Shown here: positions 30,403-40,775 of the stretch, in pieces | How the letters are laid out: every line of letters starts with the position of its first letter | Position numbering within the stretch: position 1 is the stretch's first letter | Assembly: GCA_040285825.1 (NCBI GenBank) | Contig: JAUPSS010000004.1 | Location: 3,452,550 to 3,516,549 of the forward strand | Source: Eukaryota sp. TZLM1-RC | Taxonomy: Eukaryota; Metamonada: BaSk clade | DNA: 64,000 nt | Direction: 5' to 3' | Notes under the pieces: model-generated | Database searches by the model: none | The model's input: the letters and a program-made list of their open reading frames with translations, nothing else | Told to the model about the DNA's origin: nothing | Translations under genes and position numbers: made by a program

Positions 30403-31590
30403 ATGCTTCATCTCCCCAATTCCCTTGCTCAACGAGTCCTTTCTTTTTGTTCTGTCAAGGTCCTATTGAAATGTAGACCAGTCTCTTCTTCATTTACCAA
30501 TATCTCCAACTCCATTTTGGGATCTTTATCAATCATAGACGAACTCCAGGAGGGCTTAGCCATCTCTAAACTAGTTCATTTCTGTCCATATTTTACAGAC
30601 CTCACTAGAATCGCTATTGTTTTTACTTCTACTTCAATCGATCTCACCCATCTCTTATCACACTTTACATGTGTTTCTACCATCATTATCTATCGGAACG
30701 ACCCAAACATCAACGTATCATCCCCTTGTCCCATCACTATCCATTTACGCACACTTTCCCATCCCTCTCTCATTATTCCTTACCCTCTTTCTTTTATTAC
30801 TGACTCATCTCCTTTTGTCACCTTTGCTGAATTACTGGTAAACATTCATCTTGATTCTATGTTATTGTCGAACATTTGCCCAAATCATTTGGTGAAAGTT
30901 GTTTATCTTGATGTTTCTGGTTCGATGTGCGGTCCGTCAGTAGAAGCTTTCGAGATTGTTAAGCGTAAGTTTTTTAAATTGAATGTTGTTTATTTATCAG
31001 ATCCAATTTATTTAGAAACTAATATTTCAACTCAAGTAGCGTTATTAAATGATTTTTCTTTTAATGGGATTTTAAATTCCAATGATTTTAGTACTGAAAT
31101 TGTTCAACATGCTACCCATCAGAGCCTTTCCCAAATTGATTGTGTTCAGTCAAGGTTTATTAAATCATTATTACTCTATGACGTTGATTTTGCCAAAGTG
31201 GAATTCAATGTACCAAAATTGAGGTTTTTGCATGTGGAATCTACTGCTCAAGATTCATCAATAATTAGATTTAATAAGAATTACTCAGTTACATGTAATG
31301 TTTTTCCACAATTAACTTATCTTTCTGTTAAAGGAAATCCTAATATTTTTTCGTTAATTCCAATAATTTGCCCGAATTTGAGGTTTTTGAGTTTCATTAG
31401 TACTGATGAAACCCTAATACTTGAATCAATTGAATTTTCCCTTGCTTTTTTGAAAAAATTACAAAAATTCTTTTTATTTCTACAAGAAATACCCAGTGAA
31501 GTCTCAATTAATGATTTAACCGAGGTTTTGAATTACGTAAAAGATCATCATTCCACTTTGGATACAATCACAATTGAGCTTCTGGATTAA
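30403..31590 (+). CDS. F-box-like / leucine-rich-repeat protein
   Basis: 395 residues, single exon, ATG at 30403. The N-terminus (LPNSLAQRVLSFCSVKVLLKCRPVSSSFTNIS, residues 4-35) has the spacing of a degenerate F-box (LP..l...il.....l.....vs..f). The rest is an irregular leucine-rich repeat array, clearest at about 300-350 (FPQLTYLSVKGNPNIFSLIPIICPNLRFLSFIST). If the F-box is real, this is a substrate adaptor for an SCF ubiquitin ligase. The F-box call is by eye and weak; the LRR nature is more secure. Confidence 0.6.
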   Translation: MLHLPNSLAQRVLSFCSVKVLLKCRPVSSSFTNISNSILGSLSIIDELQEGLAISKLVHFCPYFTDLTRIAIVFTSTSIDLTHLLSHFTCVSTIIIYRNDPNINVSSPCPITIHLRTLSHPSLIIPYPLSFITDSSPFVTFAELLVNIHLDSMLLSNICPNHLVKVVYLDVSGSMCGPSVEAFEIVKRKFFKLNVVYLSDPIYLETNISTQVALLNDFSFNGILNSNDFSTEIVQHATHQSLSQIDCVQSRFIKSLLLYDVDFAKVEFNVPKLRFLHVESTAQDSSIIRFNKNYSVTCNVFPQLTYLSVKGNPNIFSLIPIICPNLRFLSFISTDETLILESIEFSLAFLKKLQKFFLFLQEIPSEVSINDLTEVLNYVKDHHSTLDTITIELLD

Positions 31591-31632
31591 ATAAACCCTC
31601 TTTAATTTTTTTAATAATTAATTTGAATTTGA

Positions 31633-32835
31633 TTATTCCGAACAAAATAATATAGCTTTTGGATAAAGACCCAATTCTTTTAAGGTAAGATTTGGTTGAT
31701 CAAAGACCTGCTTAGGAATAGGCCTGAATAACTTAAACTTGGGTGATTTAGACGGCAAAAATTGAGTAATTAAATCAATAACAACTTGAATAGTATCAAA
31801 ACTCACCATTTTGAGCTTCAGAAAACCATCAATCAATTTTGATTGGTCAAGAAATGTCCATGATGAACTAAACTTTATGTTTACATCAACAAAATCAGAC
31901 ACTGCTGTTTTGCTATTTTCGGAACATAAATTATAAAAAACATTTTCTGGATGTGGTTTTTGTCCATGCTTATCTGAAATTGCTGATTTAACTTCAATAA
32001 TTTTTCCATCTTTGATCACCTGATTAGGCAAGTTGTTGACCAAACGTTCAAGTGTTAAAGGTTTTTGACTCCCAGGTCCATTGACTTCCGTTGACTGTTT
32101 CTCTGCCCAAGATTTGTAGGTTTTATCAGTACAATCAATCAAATCAATCAAAACCCCATTCGGAAAGTCAGTTTTTAACTCTGAAGGAAAGTAAGATTCT
32201 AAAAGATCAAATAACACGTCATCAGCACCAGGACTTCCAAAGACTCGTAATAAACCCCCTCTGAGGGTTAATCCATCCTCAAAGACCATTAATTGAATCG
32301 CATCCGGAGACTTTAATTGACTGATTCTCCCTTTTTGAGCTACTTCTAACGCTGATGATACCTTTTCATTGAGCTTTTCTATAGCAGCACCTAGCTTAGC
32401 CATATTGAGACTTGCTGCTGTCATGACAGGAGCTGATGATCCAACCCAACGAAGGTCGTAGTCCTTGAAGAATTGTTCCATTTCTTGCACTCTCTTGGCT
32501 AGCCTTCTTGCCTCGGATTTATGGTGACAATCAGGGGGGCAAGAAGTTTCAATGAGGTCTGACTTTGAGTGTAGTAGTTCATCTTGAAGCCGACTATTCT
32601 CTGTTGTTAGGGTTTTGATTTTGGATTGTGCTTCAGAAAGCTGATGTTCTGCGGCCTTGAGTCGGGTGGCCATTGAAGTGAGAAGTGAGGCATCAGAGTT
32701 ACTAGAAGATTGTGGTTTCCTCTTTCGGGCTGAAGAAGGTACTCTTGATGACAGATGATTGATGAGAGTTCGATCATCTTCATCTGATTTGCCAAAGAAG
32801 GGAAATGGTTTGCTCTGTTTGTAGAGAGGATGCAT
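31633..32835 (-). CDS. UBXN11: UBXN11-like SEP/UBX-domain protein
   Basis: 400 residues from ATG 32835. The frame is open to 32904, but that extra part overlaps retroelement debris ending at 32864, so the internal ATG is preferred. Coiled coil at about 60-115 (TRLKAAEHQLSEAQSKIKTL), then QEMEQFFKDYDLRWVG, the UBXN11 signature linker; a SEP domain (IQLMVFEDGLTLRGG...LFDLLESYFPSELKTDFPNGV); LERLVNNLPNQVIKDGKIIEVK; and a C-terminal UBX ubiquitin-like fold ending LTLKELGLYPKAILF. Domain order matches animal UBXN11, a p97/Cdc48 cofactor family member linked to Rho-type GTPases. Head-to-head with the PPWD1 gene. Confidence 0.88.
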   Translation of the reverse strand: MHPLYKQSKPFPFFGKSDEDDRTLINHLSSRVPSSARKRKPQSSSNSDASLLTSMATRLKAAEHQLSEAQSKIKTLTTENSRLQDELLHSKSDLIETSCPPDCHHKSEARRLAKRVQEMEQFFKDYDLRWVGSSAPVMTAASLNMAKLGAAIEKLNEKVSSALEVAQKGRISQLKSPDAIQLMVFEDGLTLRGGLLRVFGSPGADDVLFDLLESYFPSELKTDFPNGVLIDLIDCTDKTYKSWAEKQSTEVNGPGSQKPLTLERLVNNLPNQVIKDGKIIEVKSAISDKHGQKPHPENVFYNLCSENSKTAVSDFVDVNIKFSSSWTFLDQSKLIDGFLKLKMVSFDTIQVVIDLITQFLPSKSPKFKLFRPIPKQVFDQPNLTLKELGLYPKAILFCSE

Positions 32836-32863
32836 TGATGGGAATATGTATAACCCTGAACCC

Positions 32864-33130
32864 TTAGATGAGTTTCTTCCAAATAAAATCAAAAGAACGT
32901 CCACTAGTCTGCAAAGCTTCTCCTAGATCATTCGAGAAAGTCAGACCTTCCTTTCCTAAAGTGCTACAAATGTGAATGTCAATTGGAACAAATTGACTAT
33001 TTTTGGTTCGTTCACTAAACAATTGCTTTGACCACTCACCCATTTCAAAGGAATAATCATTTTCAGGATTCTTCCAAGAGCGATACTGTTGTACAATCAA
33101 ATATTTATTATTATTAATATTTTTTTCTCC
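32864..33130 (-). mobile_element. Retroelement C-terminal relic
   Basis: Minus-strand open frame reading SKQLFSERTKNSQFVPIDIHICSTLGKEGL...FIWKKLI with a stop at 32864. FVPI-I--LG-type segments occur at the C-terminus of some non-LTR element nucleases, so I read this as a different retroelement lineage. Its stop lies 29 bp upstream of the UBXN11-like ATG. Alternatively it is an unrelated short host ORF. Confidence 0.4.
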
Positions 33131-33693
33131 ATCAGACCAAGCATAGTGAATGTCACCTCAGCTTTGACAATGGGTCAATTTTTATATATCGAACATGTTG
33201 ATAAACACATTTGAGTAGATCAAAAATGCAATCAAGAACAATCACGAACAGCGTTGTGATTGATTGATTTCTTTTGTGTGAATTTTCGGCAAGAAAAGTC
33301 AGTAAATTCCTATTCTCAGATTTTGTATTTGACAAACATTGTGGAGGAGGAACATTTATTCTAATTCGCGTAATTGTTGAAAAAACTGGTCGTCTGATAA
33401 CACAAGAGCAAAATGAAGAAGAACCTACCGTTTTCATTGGCTTGAGAAAAGGTGTTCAATAAGCCTGACCTAATTTGCCACCCGTTCAACTCATCATCAG
33501 TTCAATGCATCAAATAAATAAATTAAATAAATTACAACTTTTGCTGCTAGGATTCAAACGGGCTATTGAGGTAGATTCGAAGGGTTAATGTTTTGGTTGT
33601 TTATATAGTGTTGGCAAATTGATTGAGGGGCAAAACAAGTTTACAAACCTTCTATTCATCCAAAGCTCGCATTCTCATTCTGTAACTTACACT
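33131..33693. other. Intergenic, PPWD1 5' flank
   Basis: A 94-codon minus-strand ORF (33153-33437) has no motif. The last 80 bp are the presumed promoter and leader of PPWD1. Confidence 0.35.
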
Positions 33694-35427
33694 ATGACCA
33701 GTGAACCCCCGCTCAAAAAGAAACGTCCCTCCGAGAGAGGTAGACTTCGATCCATTTTAATGTCACTTCCCGATTCTCAGCTATATGAGTATTCGTATCC
33801 ACATCCAGCCCCTCTACTATGTTTGGATATAACAACTAAAGGTTTTCTTCTGTCAGCAGATGCCAAAGGTCATGTGGTCTTTTGGCGAAAGAAAGATGAT
33901 GACGGACTAGAACTTATACGTAGTTATCATTGCCACACAACTCCTGTTGTCGATCTACATATTTCTTTTGATGAAGCTTATGCTGTTACGATATCCGATG
34001 AAGACATGTCGATTTGTTTATTCGATGTTGATACATTTGAATTAATTTCTAAAACTGAACTATCATACTATCCATCTAGAGTGGCTTTTCTTCCAGGTAG
34101 TATTTCAAATAGAATACTAGTCTCAGATGCTTCAACACCAAATGTTCATATATACAATGTTCCTTTCAACATTCCATTAGAACCAGTTTCGACGATTACA
34201 CCCCTTCCATCACCTACCTTTGCTGTATGTTGCTCTCCCATATCTCCAGCGATAGTATTTACAGACGAGTTTAGCTATTTTAGCGTGTGGAACGCTGATA
34301 CCCTAAGTCCAGCAGATGCATCACTAGTAGGATGGACTGATATTGAGAACACAGAGGTTACGAAGCTGAGTATCAGAAGGATGATTATTGAGTGGATAGC
34401 ATTTAACAAGAGAGGAGACAAGCTTGCTGTAATGACAACAAGTGGTGTTTTTGTTTTTACCTTTCCTTCTCTCCTTACCATTGCTTCATTCTCTACTTCC
34501 CTCCCGTCTCTTGCTTCCAAGACTGCACAGGAAGAGTCTCTTTTGGTCATTCCCTCTGATGACTGGACCATGCGGTTTGAGAGAGAGCATAAGCTGGTGG
34601 AGCACCGTCCTAGACCTAGTTTCAGGGTATTGTTTGACCATTCAGGGGAATTGGTGGTCTTTACCACTTGCGTCGGCATCCACATTTGTCAGCTAGACCC
34701 AGCTCGTTTGGTGGCGGTGCTTGGGAAGCCAGAGAGCAAGCACAGGTTCTCTACGTTTACGATTTATCAGCAAAATGATCCTGTCATTATTGCTATTGGT
34801 ATAAATGAGTCACGATTGTTCTTATTTACGAATAGGGAGCCAGCAGAGCCAAACCCTCGAGATCCAAATACTATTAGAGATAAACAGTTTGAGATTGAAG
34901 CTGTCAAGGGAGAAATTCCTCATGAGGTTGAGGAAAAGCTGGCGATGTCAGTTCAGCAGACGACAGAGAGGGATTCATCTGAGATTGAATCTGGTTTCTT
35001 TAAAGTGGTGTTAAAGACAGCTGAGGGCGACGTTGTTCTTTCCCTGTTTCCGTCCATGGCCAGTAATCATTTTGGTATCTCTGTTTCCAAGAAATTACTT
35101 GACGGTGTGGTTTTTAATAGGTTTTTAGATAACTTTATTCTTCAAGCCCCCTTGCCAAACGATGATGGAGTTTTGGCATCAGTGAGGAGTAGAGGTAAAC
35201 CTGATGTAGACATATCTCGAACGCTGGGGTTGGATTTCAAGGATCCTTTCAAGCTAGCCTTAGCTAATTCTGATAGGGATGGTGTTGTGGAGGAGTGGTT
35301 TCTAACTTTGTCTCCTGCTGTCCATCTGAATGGTAAACATTTTATTTTTGGGGAAGTTGTGAGTGGAACGGAAGTTTTATCAAAACTTGGACAGGACAGC
35401 AGAATTCTCGAAGCTGAAATTGTGTAA
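33694..35427 (+). CDS. PPWD1: PPWD1-like WD40/cyclophilin protein with degenerate PPIase domain
   Basis: 577 residues from ATG 33694 (the frame is open further upstream but lacks an ATG; MTSEPPLKKKR resembles the basic PPWD1 start). Residues 25-390 form the WD40 part with PPWD1-specific context: LPDSQLYEYSYPHPAPL, KGHVVFWRKKDDDGLELI, VLFDHSGELVVFTTCVGIHICQLD. RLFLFTNREP links to the C-terminal cyclophilin domain (435-577). There the usual catalytic pattern FHR..-F..Q.GD is changed (FNRFLDNFILQAPLP), and the SQFF- and W-H-type residues are absent, so peptidyl-prolyl isomerase activity is probably lost. PPWD1 is a spliceosome-associated protein. From 34590 onward the gene lies in the giant inverted repeat. 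Confidence 0.9.
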   Translation: MTSEPPLKKKRPSERGRLRSILMSLPDSQLYEYSYPHPAPLLCLDITTKGFLLSADAKGHVVFWRKKDDDGLELIRSYHCHTTPVVDLHISFDEAYAVTISDEDMSICLFDVDTFELISKTELSYYPSRVAFLPGSISNRILVSDASTPNVHIYNVPFNIPLEPVSTITPLPSPTFAVCCSPISPAIVFTDEFSYFSVWNADTLSPADASLVGWTDIENTEVTKLSIRRMIIEWIAFNKRGDKLAVMTTSGVFVFTFPSLLTIASFSTSLPSLASKTAQEESLLVIPSDDWTMRFEREHKLVEHRPRPSFRVLFDHSGELVVFTTCVGIHICQLDPARLVAVLGKPESKHRFSTFTIYQQNDPVIIAIGINESRLFLFTNREPAEPNPRDPNTIRDKQFEIEAVKGEIPHEVEEKLAMSVQQTTERDSSEIESGFFKVVLKTAEGDVVLSLFPSMASNHFGISVSKKLLDGVVFNRFLDNFILQAPLPNDDGVLASVRSRGKPDVDISRTLGLDFKDPFKLALANSDRDGVVEEWFLTLSPAVHLNGKHFIFGEVVSGTEVLSKLGQDSRILEAEIV

Positions 35428-35544
35428 ATATTTTGTGATAAAAGTTTATAATTCACGTTGAGTTGTATTTTTATTTTGTTACTTTAAGGCAATTTTTAAT
35501 CATCAGTGTATTTAAAGATATATTGTTATTGATATACAACTAAT

Positions 35545-35675
35545 TAATGTACCTCTACAAAATCGTCATCTGCTTGAATTCTTGACATTGCTTCTCCTCT
35601 TTGATGAAAAAACTATTGATCATGGCGAGTTGGATTCGAGAGGGACATAGAAAGACATCAATCTTAGTTATTCAT
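35545..35675 (-). mobile_element. Retrotransposon relic, C-terminal scrap
   Basis: Minus-strand sequence parallels the family B segment 24605-24720 (CCTCTACAAAATC, then a CTTCTC..T.GAT.GAAAAA core). No frame survives. Mirrored in the right arm at about 62880-63015. Confidence 0.5.
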
Positions 35676-36317
35676 TAATGTTGCTTAATCTATTTTGAGA
35701 AATTTGTCGAATAATACCTAAACTACCGAATAGAACCCCATAATAAAGAGATTTCTTCATTACACTGTTTTATCTAAAAAGGGCAAATTACTTAAAAGCA
35801 ATAACACTATGCAACTACTTGTTCTTCAATACCTTTGGTTTGAAAGCAATGGAAATCTGTTGTCTGGCTTTCTTGGGCGTATCAAAAGAAATTGAGAGAG
35901 AGTATTGAGAACGTGAAGCAGAATGTGGACTCATTGAAAGCAAAGCTTCTAGAATTGTAAAGTTTGAGTTTTTGTCACTGTGTATTTTAAACAACTGATT
36001 TTTTATAAATACTAATATATGCTAAAAATAAAATGAGGCTCTATTCGGCAGTTTGCTTCATTTTTATTGAAAAACAATAAAAACAGGAAAAAATTGCTAA
36101 TTAATAACATAATATATGAAATTTTTTTCCACACAAAAAGTGTATTTATTTATTTTGTATCTTTATAAATATCATTATCACCAGAATACAAACAAATTAC
36201 AATTGAATTTTCACAAGGTCTTAAAAAGGGCAGAACACGTGACTAACAATCGATGGGGAATTTCCCTCCTGTTGTAATTGATGAAAATGATTCAGAAAAT
36301 TAGCTAATAGAGATTTT
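35676..36317. other. Intergenic, AT-rich
   Basis: No gene supported. Mirrored in the right arm at about 62250-62880. Confidence 0.35.
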
Positions 36318-36587
36318 CTACTGAAATCTAGTTAATATTACATCAATACCAACTACTGAATTCCAATATTGCTCACTTTTACATGGGACAAATGATGTTA
36401 AAACATGCAAATAATTTCTGTTTAAATTGTTTTTTATTTGACAATGTGACACAGTATTTTGATCATAATGTCTACAAAAAATAGTCTTTGTCAAAGATCC
36501 GAAAACACTATCTACAGCATGTGGTATTTCATTTAAAAAGGGTTTATTGATTTTATTAAATTCCAACATGATCACGGAAAATATCAA
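36318..36587 (-). CDS. Small ORF directly after the RCC1/LRR gene
   Basis: An in-register open frame starts within a few bases of the RCC1/LRR stop, in a stretch where ATTTGATTGATATTTTT is tandemly repeated (36585-36615). It has 83-89 codons with Cys/His-containing segments (FCRHYDQNTVSHCQIKN) but no known family. It may have been the original C-terminus of the upstream protein, cut off by expansion of that tandem repeat, or a retroelement scrap. In the right arm it is frameshifted. Confidence 0.3.
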   Translation of the reverse strand: MIFSVIMLEFNKINKPFLNEIPHAVDSVFGSLTKTIFCRHYDQNTVSHCQIKNNLNRNYLHVLTSFVPCKSEQYWNSVVGIDVILTRFQ

Positions 36588-38753
36588 TCAAATATCAAAA
36601 ATATCAATCAAATGCCTGTCAGATGGATAGTGAATCCACCATGGAAAACATGATAATTCAACTAAACATTGTTGTTTGATTAGTTTTACAGATTTAATTA
36701 AAGCTTGATCAATAAATTTTAATGGAGATAGGGAAGAATTTAATAAAGATTTTTCTTCAAGTCCAATTATTTCCACTACTCTTAACAAAGGAAAGTTTTG
36801 TTCAGTGATATTGGTAGGAACATTGCGATGAATTATCAATTCCCTCAGGTTTAGTAATTGAAAAGGAATTATAAAAGTTTTCTCGACTTCAAACCCTCGC
36901 CAGGAATCTACAAATAATTCCAATCTAACAATGGATTGAGGTAATGGTAATTCTCCACCTAAAATATCTGATGAAATAAAAAGAGATAATACAACCAATT
37001 CTCTTAAATGTAAAAGATAGCTTAAATTATAGACCTCAGTGTCATCACTATGAAGCACTAACTTCACTAGTGAAGTAGGTAATTGTTCTATATAACAACC
37101 ATAATCAAGCTCTAGACATTTAAGACTTGATAAATGTGCAAGTTTAAGAGAAAAACCAAATCTTGACCTTCCACTAAGCTTAAGAACCTCAACATTTGGG
37201 AAAAATAACAATAATTGTGGATCATAATCAACTTCATCATAGTAAACATCAAGTTTTTTAATTCTAGTATTAATTACTTTGGGAGCTTTAAAAACAGTAG
37301 ATAATCGCAATTGTAAATCACAAATATTATCATTTAAATTGAATTTTCGAGGATTTTTTAAAGACAACTTGTTGTGAACTGGATGAACATTAAACACTTC
37401 TTTAGCAAATTGAGCTACCCTTTTACTAATACCACATTTGGTGTAAAATCTTGCTTTAACATATGGATGATTACCAAAGAGATTTTGCAAATAATTTAAA
37501 TATTCCCAATAAACAAGCTTAATCAGACCACTAAACATTCTATCCAAAGGTTGTCTTGGATAATGGAAACTGCCAAGTATTTCGGAACCAAATACTTTGA
37601 CAGGTTGTGGTCGATCAATCAAATCACCTGTACCTAATTGACCTTGATCATTACTTCCCCAAGCCCAAACAGTGTTTTTGTTGTATGCAAAAAGGAAGTC
37701 GTAACCTACTGAAATACCTTCTATATTAGTGAAAGCTTCAATACATCTTGGTTCATCACTATCTTTATAAACAACGCTAATTCTGCTCAACTTACCCCAA
37801 ACAAAAACTTTACCACTACTATCACGGGCAGCACACACACCAGTATAACCACTAATAGAAACAATGTTACTCAACCCTGGAACTTTGGTGGGTTTGTTAT
37901 TGAAGGGAACATCACCCTGCTTGGCAAACTTCCAAACTTCACCATTAGTATTAATAACAAAAAGGAAATCCCCACTAAAGAAAAAACATCCCTCAAATGG
38001 TGCTTTTAAAGAAAAATACTTGGAGACTGGGATTTTGGTGATGTATTTGGACTTGTCAACATCATAAAAATACCTATTAAAGAAGAAAAGCTCGCAAGTG
38101 TCATCAATTGCTACAAAAGAATCATAATGAACAGAGATGAAAACAATATTTTGCAAATCTGTAATAAAGTAAGGTGACACAAAGCCTCCCCATTTGACAA
38201 CTTGACCTTCCTGAGTCAAAGCAAACGAGCAATTACGACCACCATGAATTTCCTTAATTTCACAAGGAATACTTATTAAAGTGGTTGGTAATGATTCTCT
38301 ACTGGACTTATTAATCTGGCAACTGGAATTAGAGCCCCAACTATATAACTTGCCTTCAGAAGAGATGGCAAGGGAATGATCATGACCAGCAGAAACGGAA
38401 ACAAAATCATTTAGCAATTTGATTTTTGTTTTGACTAGTTCAGGTCCTTTAAAAAGAACTTGTCCTTTATAATTATAACCCCATCCATAAACCTCACCAG
38501 AATAGGTGAGGAGGAGGGTATGATAATGATCACTATAAACACACTGGACACCAACCTTTCTTTCCGATCGATCGGACAATTCAGTATTTTGTGAATATTG
38601 AGCAGACAGAGATTGTCCGTGAGTAAACTCGTTGGTGGTCACATTCATTGGTGAAGAAGTAGTAGTAGAGGATAAATGTGATGAACATTGAGACTCAGGA
38701 AAAGAGTGGAAGGGATATTGTGAAGAACCTTCTTCATCGGAGAAGACGTCCAT
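36588..38753 (-). CDS. RCC1-repeat / leucine-rich-repeat fusion protein
   Basis: 721 residues, single exon. The N-terminus is Ser-rich and acidic (1-60). RCC1-type blades follow at about 65-400, each with the W-G-x-N/G-Q signature: GWGYNYKGQV, SWGSNSSCQI, KWGG, VWGKLS, AWGSNDQGQLGTGD. From about 480 there is a leucine-rich region (LLLFFPNVEVLKLSG, LAHLSSLKCLELDYG, LNLRELIIHRN). RCC1 propellers act as guanine-exchange or scaffolding modules; with only irregular blades, a Ran exchange role is not implied. The start is ATG 38753, and an intact copy exists only in this arm. Confidence 0.85.
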   Translation of the reverse strand: MDVFSDEEGSSQYPFHSFPESQCSSHLSSTTTSSPMNVTTNEFTHGQSLSAQYSQNTELSDRSERKVGVQCVYSDHYHTLLLTYSGEVYGWGYNYKGQVLFKGPELVKTKIKLLNDFVSVSAGHDHSLAISSEGKLYSWGSNSSCQINKSSRESLPTTLISIPCEIKEIHGGRNCSFALTQEGQVVKWGGFVSPYFITDLQNIVFISVHYDSFVAIDDTCELFFFNRYFYDVDKSKYITKIPVSKYFSLKAPFEGCFFFSGDFLFVINTNGEVWKFAKQGDVPFNNKPTKVPGLSNIVSISGYTGVCAARDSSGKVFVWGKLSRISVVYKDSDEPRCIEAFTNIEGISVGYDFLFAYNKNTVWAWGSNDQGQLGTGDLIDRPQPVKVFGSEILGSFHYPRQPLDRMFSGLIKLVYWEYLNYLQNLFGNHPYVKARFYTKCGISKRVAQFAKEVFNVHPVHNKLSLKNPRKFNLNDNICDLQLRLSTVFKAPKVINTRIKKLDVYYDEVDYDPQLLLFFPNVEVLKLSGRSRFGFSLKLAHLSSLKCLELDYGCYIEQLPTSLVKLVLHSDDTEVYNLSYLLHLRELVVLSLFISSDILGGELPLPQSIVRLELFVDSWRGFEVEKTFIIPFQLLNLRELIIHRNVPTNITEQNFPLLRVVEIIGLEEKSLLNSSLSPLKFIDQALIKSVKLIKQQCLVELSCFPWWIHYPSDRHLIDIFDI

Positions 38754-39440
38754 GTTGCTTGAAGAGGGGGTGTGAGTGAGACACAGAGGTCAGGGTACAA
38801 GGATTAAAGAGGAAATACTGAGGTTGAGCAACACAATTAGTTCACACTAATAACACCGTTTACTGCAGTAGAAAACACTTAAAATAAATTGTTTTATTCC
38901 TTTGAAATTCTAATTCTTCATACCCCAAATCAGCCAATAATTTTAATTTATTTTCCAAACCACAGTCTAAAAGTCAATATTTTCAAAACAAGCTTCCACA
39001 AGAATCAGCCAATAAGAAGTGACTTGAAGTGTTTCTTTCATAAAACCGATTAAGGGATGACAAAGCTGAAGATGGGACAATACAGTTAAAAATTGAGACA
39101 AATTTGTACACCTATACAATTCATTTTTACATTTTCCTATTTTTGAGAGAACAGTTTGTGTATTTTCCATGTTTCTTTATCCCAATACAGTGCGTCAACA
39201 ACTGGTTCGGAATTCTTGAGGAGATCCCGTGTGTATCTGATGTTGATATGTTGAATTTAAAGATGTGAAATGAGAGAAGGTAACCACCAAGCTCCGGTCG
39301 CAGATCAGCTTGGTTAATATTTAAAACAATAATTAATATGTACTTCTTAATATTTATGAACATATCAATATGAACGCCGTCTCTCTTTTGGTTTCAGTAT
39401 TTTCAATGAAGGCATCATCCAGTTTACAACAGAATTTTAA
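38754..39440. other. RCC1 5' flank with retroelement scrap
   Basis: Minus-strand ORF 38967-39170 resembles the extreme C-terminus of the retroelements (a VLSHLQLCHPLIGFMKE segment and ACFENIDF). The remainder, including a 78-codon ORF 39127-39363, has no support. The last 13 bases (39428-39440) are the left copy of the A3 target duplication. Confidence 0.4.
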
Positions 39441-40762
39441 TTTTTTTTTGACCAAAATTTTAATTTTATTCAAAACCTATAAATCAACATCTAAAAAATC
39501 CATCTCTCCCAAAACAAAAACACTAGATGCAACTCTTTCATAGTGAGATCCAAGAGAAAGCAAAGCATCAGAAACCATCTTCAACATCCCCTTAAAAATA
39601 GAAAACACAATTCTATTTTGCCAAAACAATCTGTTGAAATTTCTGCCAGTTCTTCTCTTTACAATCATTTCAAAATCTTCCAAAAAACGTAAAGCAGTTG
39701 GTGCAAGTGAACCAAAAAGGGAAAATACAAATGGATACAAATTGTATTTTGCATGCTGTAAAGGTTGCTATAATGGGCTAGATCATCAGCAATTTCGGGA
39801 GCACTGGAACACGCTATTTTTAACAGATCAAAAGAAATTCCAGCTGGGCCTGCTGCTTTCCCCTTTGGTAATTTTTTTGAATAGCTTTAAGAACTTCAAT
39901 TGAAGTAATAGGATTTTCAATCCAAAAAGGACACACATCAGGCTTGCTGCACTTAAAATTTTCTTGAGGATGCAACTTTTGAAGTTTTTCAAGGGTATCA
40001 GAGTTTGCATCAGCCAAAAAAGAGGAAAACAAGGACTGCTTTGCGGCACCATAACGACCACGTAAGCACAATTTTTTCGGCAAATTTTTTTGATTTTACA
40101 ATTTTTCTATTTCCAAATTTTTTAAAACAATTTTTGTTTTTTCGAGCAAAATATTTTCAGAAGGATGAAATATTCCACTTATTATTTTTCAATTCAGAAG
40201 TAAAATTTCTCATTTCCATTGAGAAGGGAATTGTGCTGGCGGGGCTAATTTCTACTGGGATCTGGATCGGGGGTCTTACAGTATCAGCAGCTTTTTCAAT
40301 TGGTACAAAACAGAAGTTTTCGACCATTTCTTGAATCTGTAACATTTTTGCAAAATGGACAACAAAAATTATTGTTTTCAGAAGGGGAAGAAGAGTGAGC
40401 ACTAGAAGCATTCAAATGTTGATCGTCAGAAACTTTATTTTCAGCACCTTTCACATCGGCATCAGCTGGAACAGAACATTCGAGAATTTGTTGAGCAGAT
40501 TTTAATTCAATTTCTCTTTTTTGTTTTTCAGGGCATGTTCTCGAATTATGACCACTGATACCACAAATCGAACATTTTTTTAGAACCTTTTTAATGGCAA
40601 TGGTTTCATTTTTTTCAGTTATTTCTATTTTGTCAATTTGTGAGTTAAAAGTAGAAGTAGATTTTTGACTTTTTCCAGTTTCAGCAGGAGAAAACAAATT
40701 TCGAGAAACGGAGTTGTTAATAGAACGCGCATCAGAACGTAAGGATCGTTATTGTGGTTTTT
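39441..40762 (-). mobile_element. Family A retrotransposon, internally deleted copy A3 (left arm)
   Basis: Flanked by 13-bp direct repeats AACAGAATTTTAA at 39428-39440 and 40763-40775. The only copy reaching the 5' region of family A: minus-strand frame 40296-40697 encodes a CCHC knuckle (CSICGISGHNSRTC) and a second CPFC...C finger. Then 39820-40083 encodes the pre-RT segment with LRGRYGAAKQSLFSSFLADAN and, in the right-arm copy, LPKGKAAGPAGISFDLLKIA. A deletion near 39762 joins this to the last 87 codons (39477-39740). Stops separate the parts. Present in both arms. Confidence 0.9.
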
Positions 40763-40775
40763 AACAGAATTTTAA

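Noticed and set aside
33541-33590. Possible minus-strand tRNA suggested by GTTTGAATCC
   Set aside because: No T-stem pairing or acceptor stem can be formed around it.
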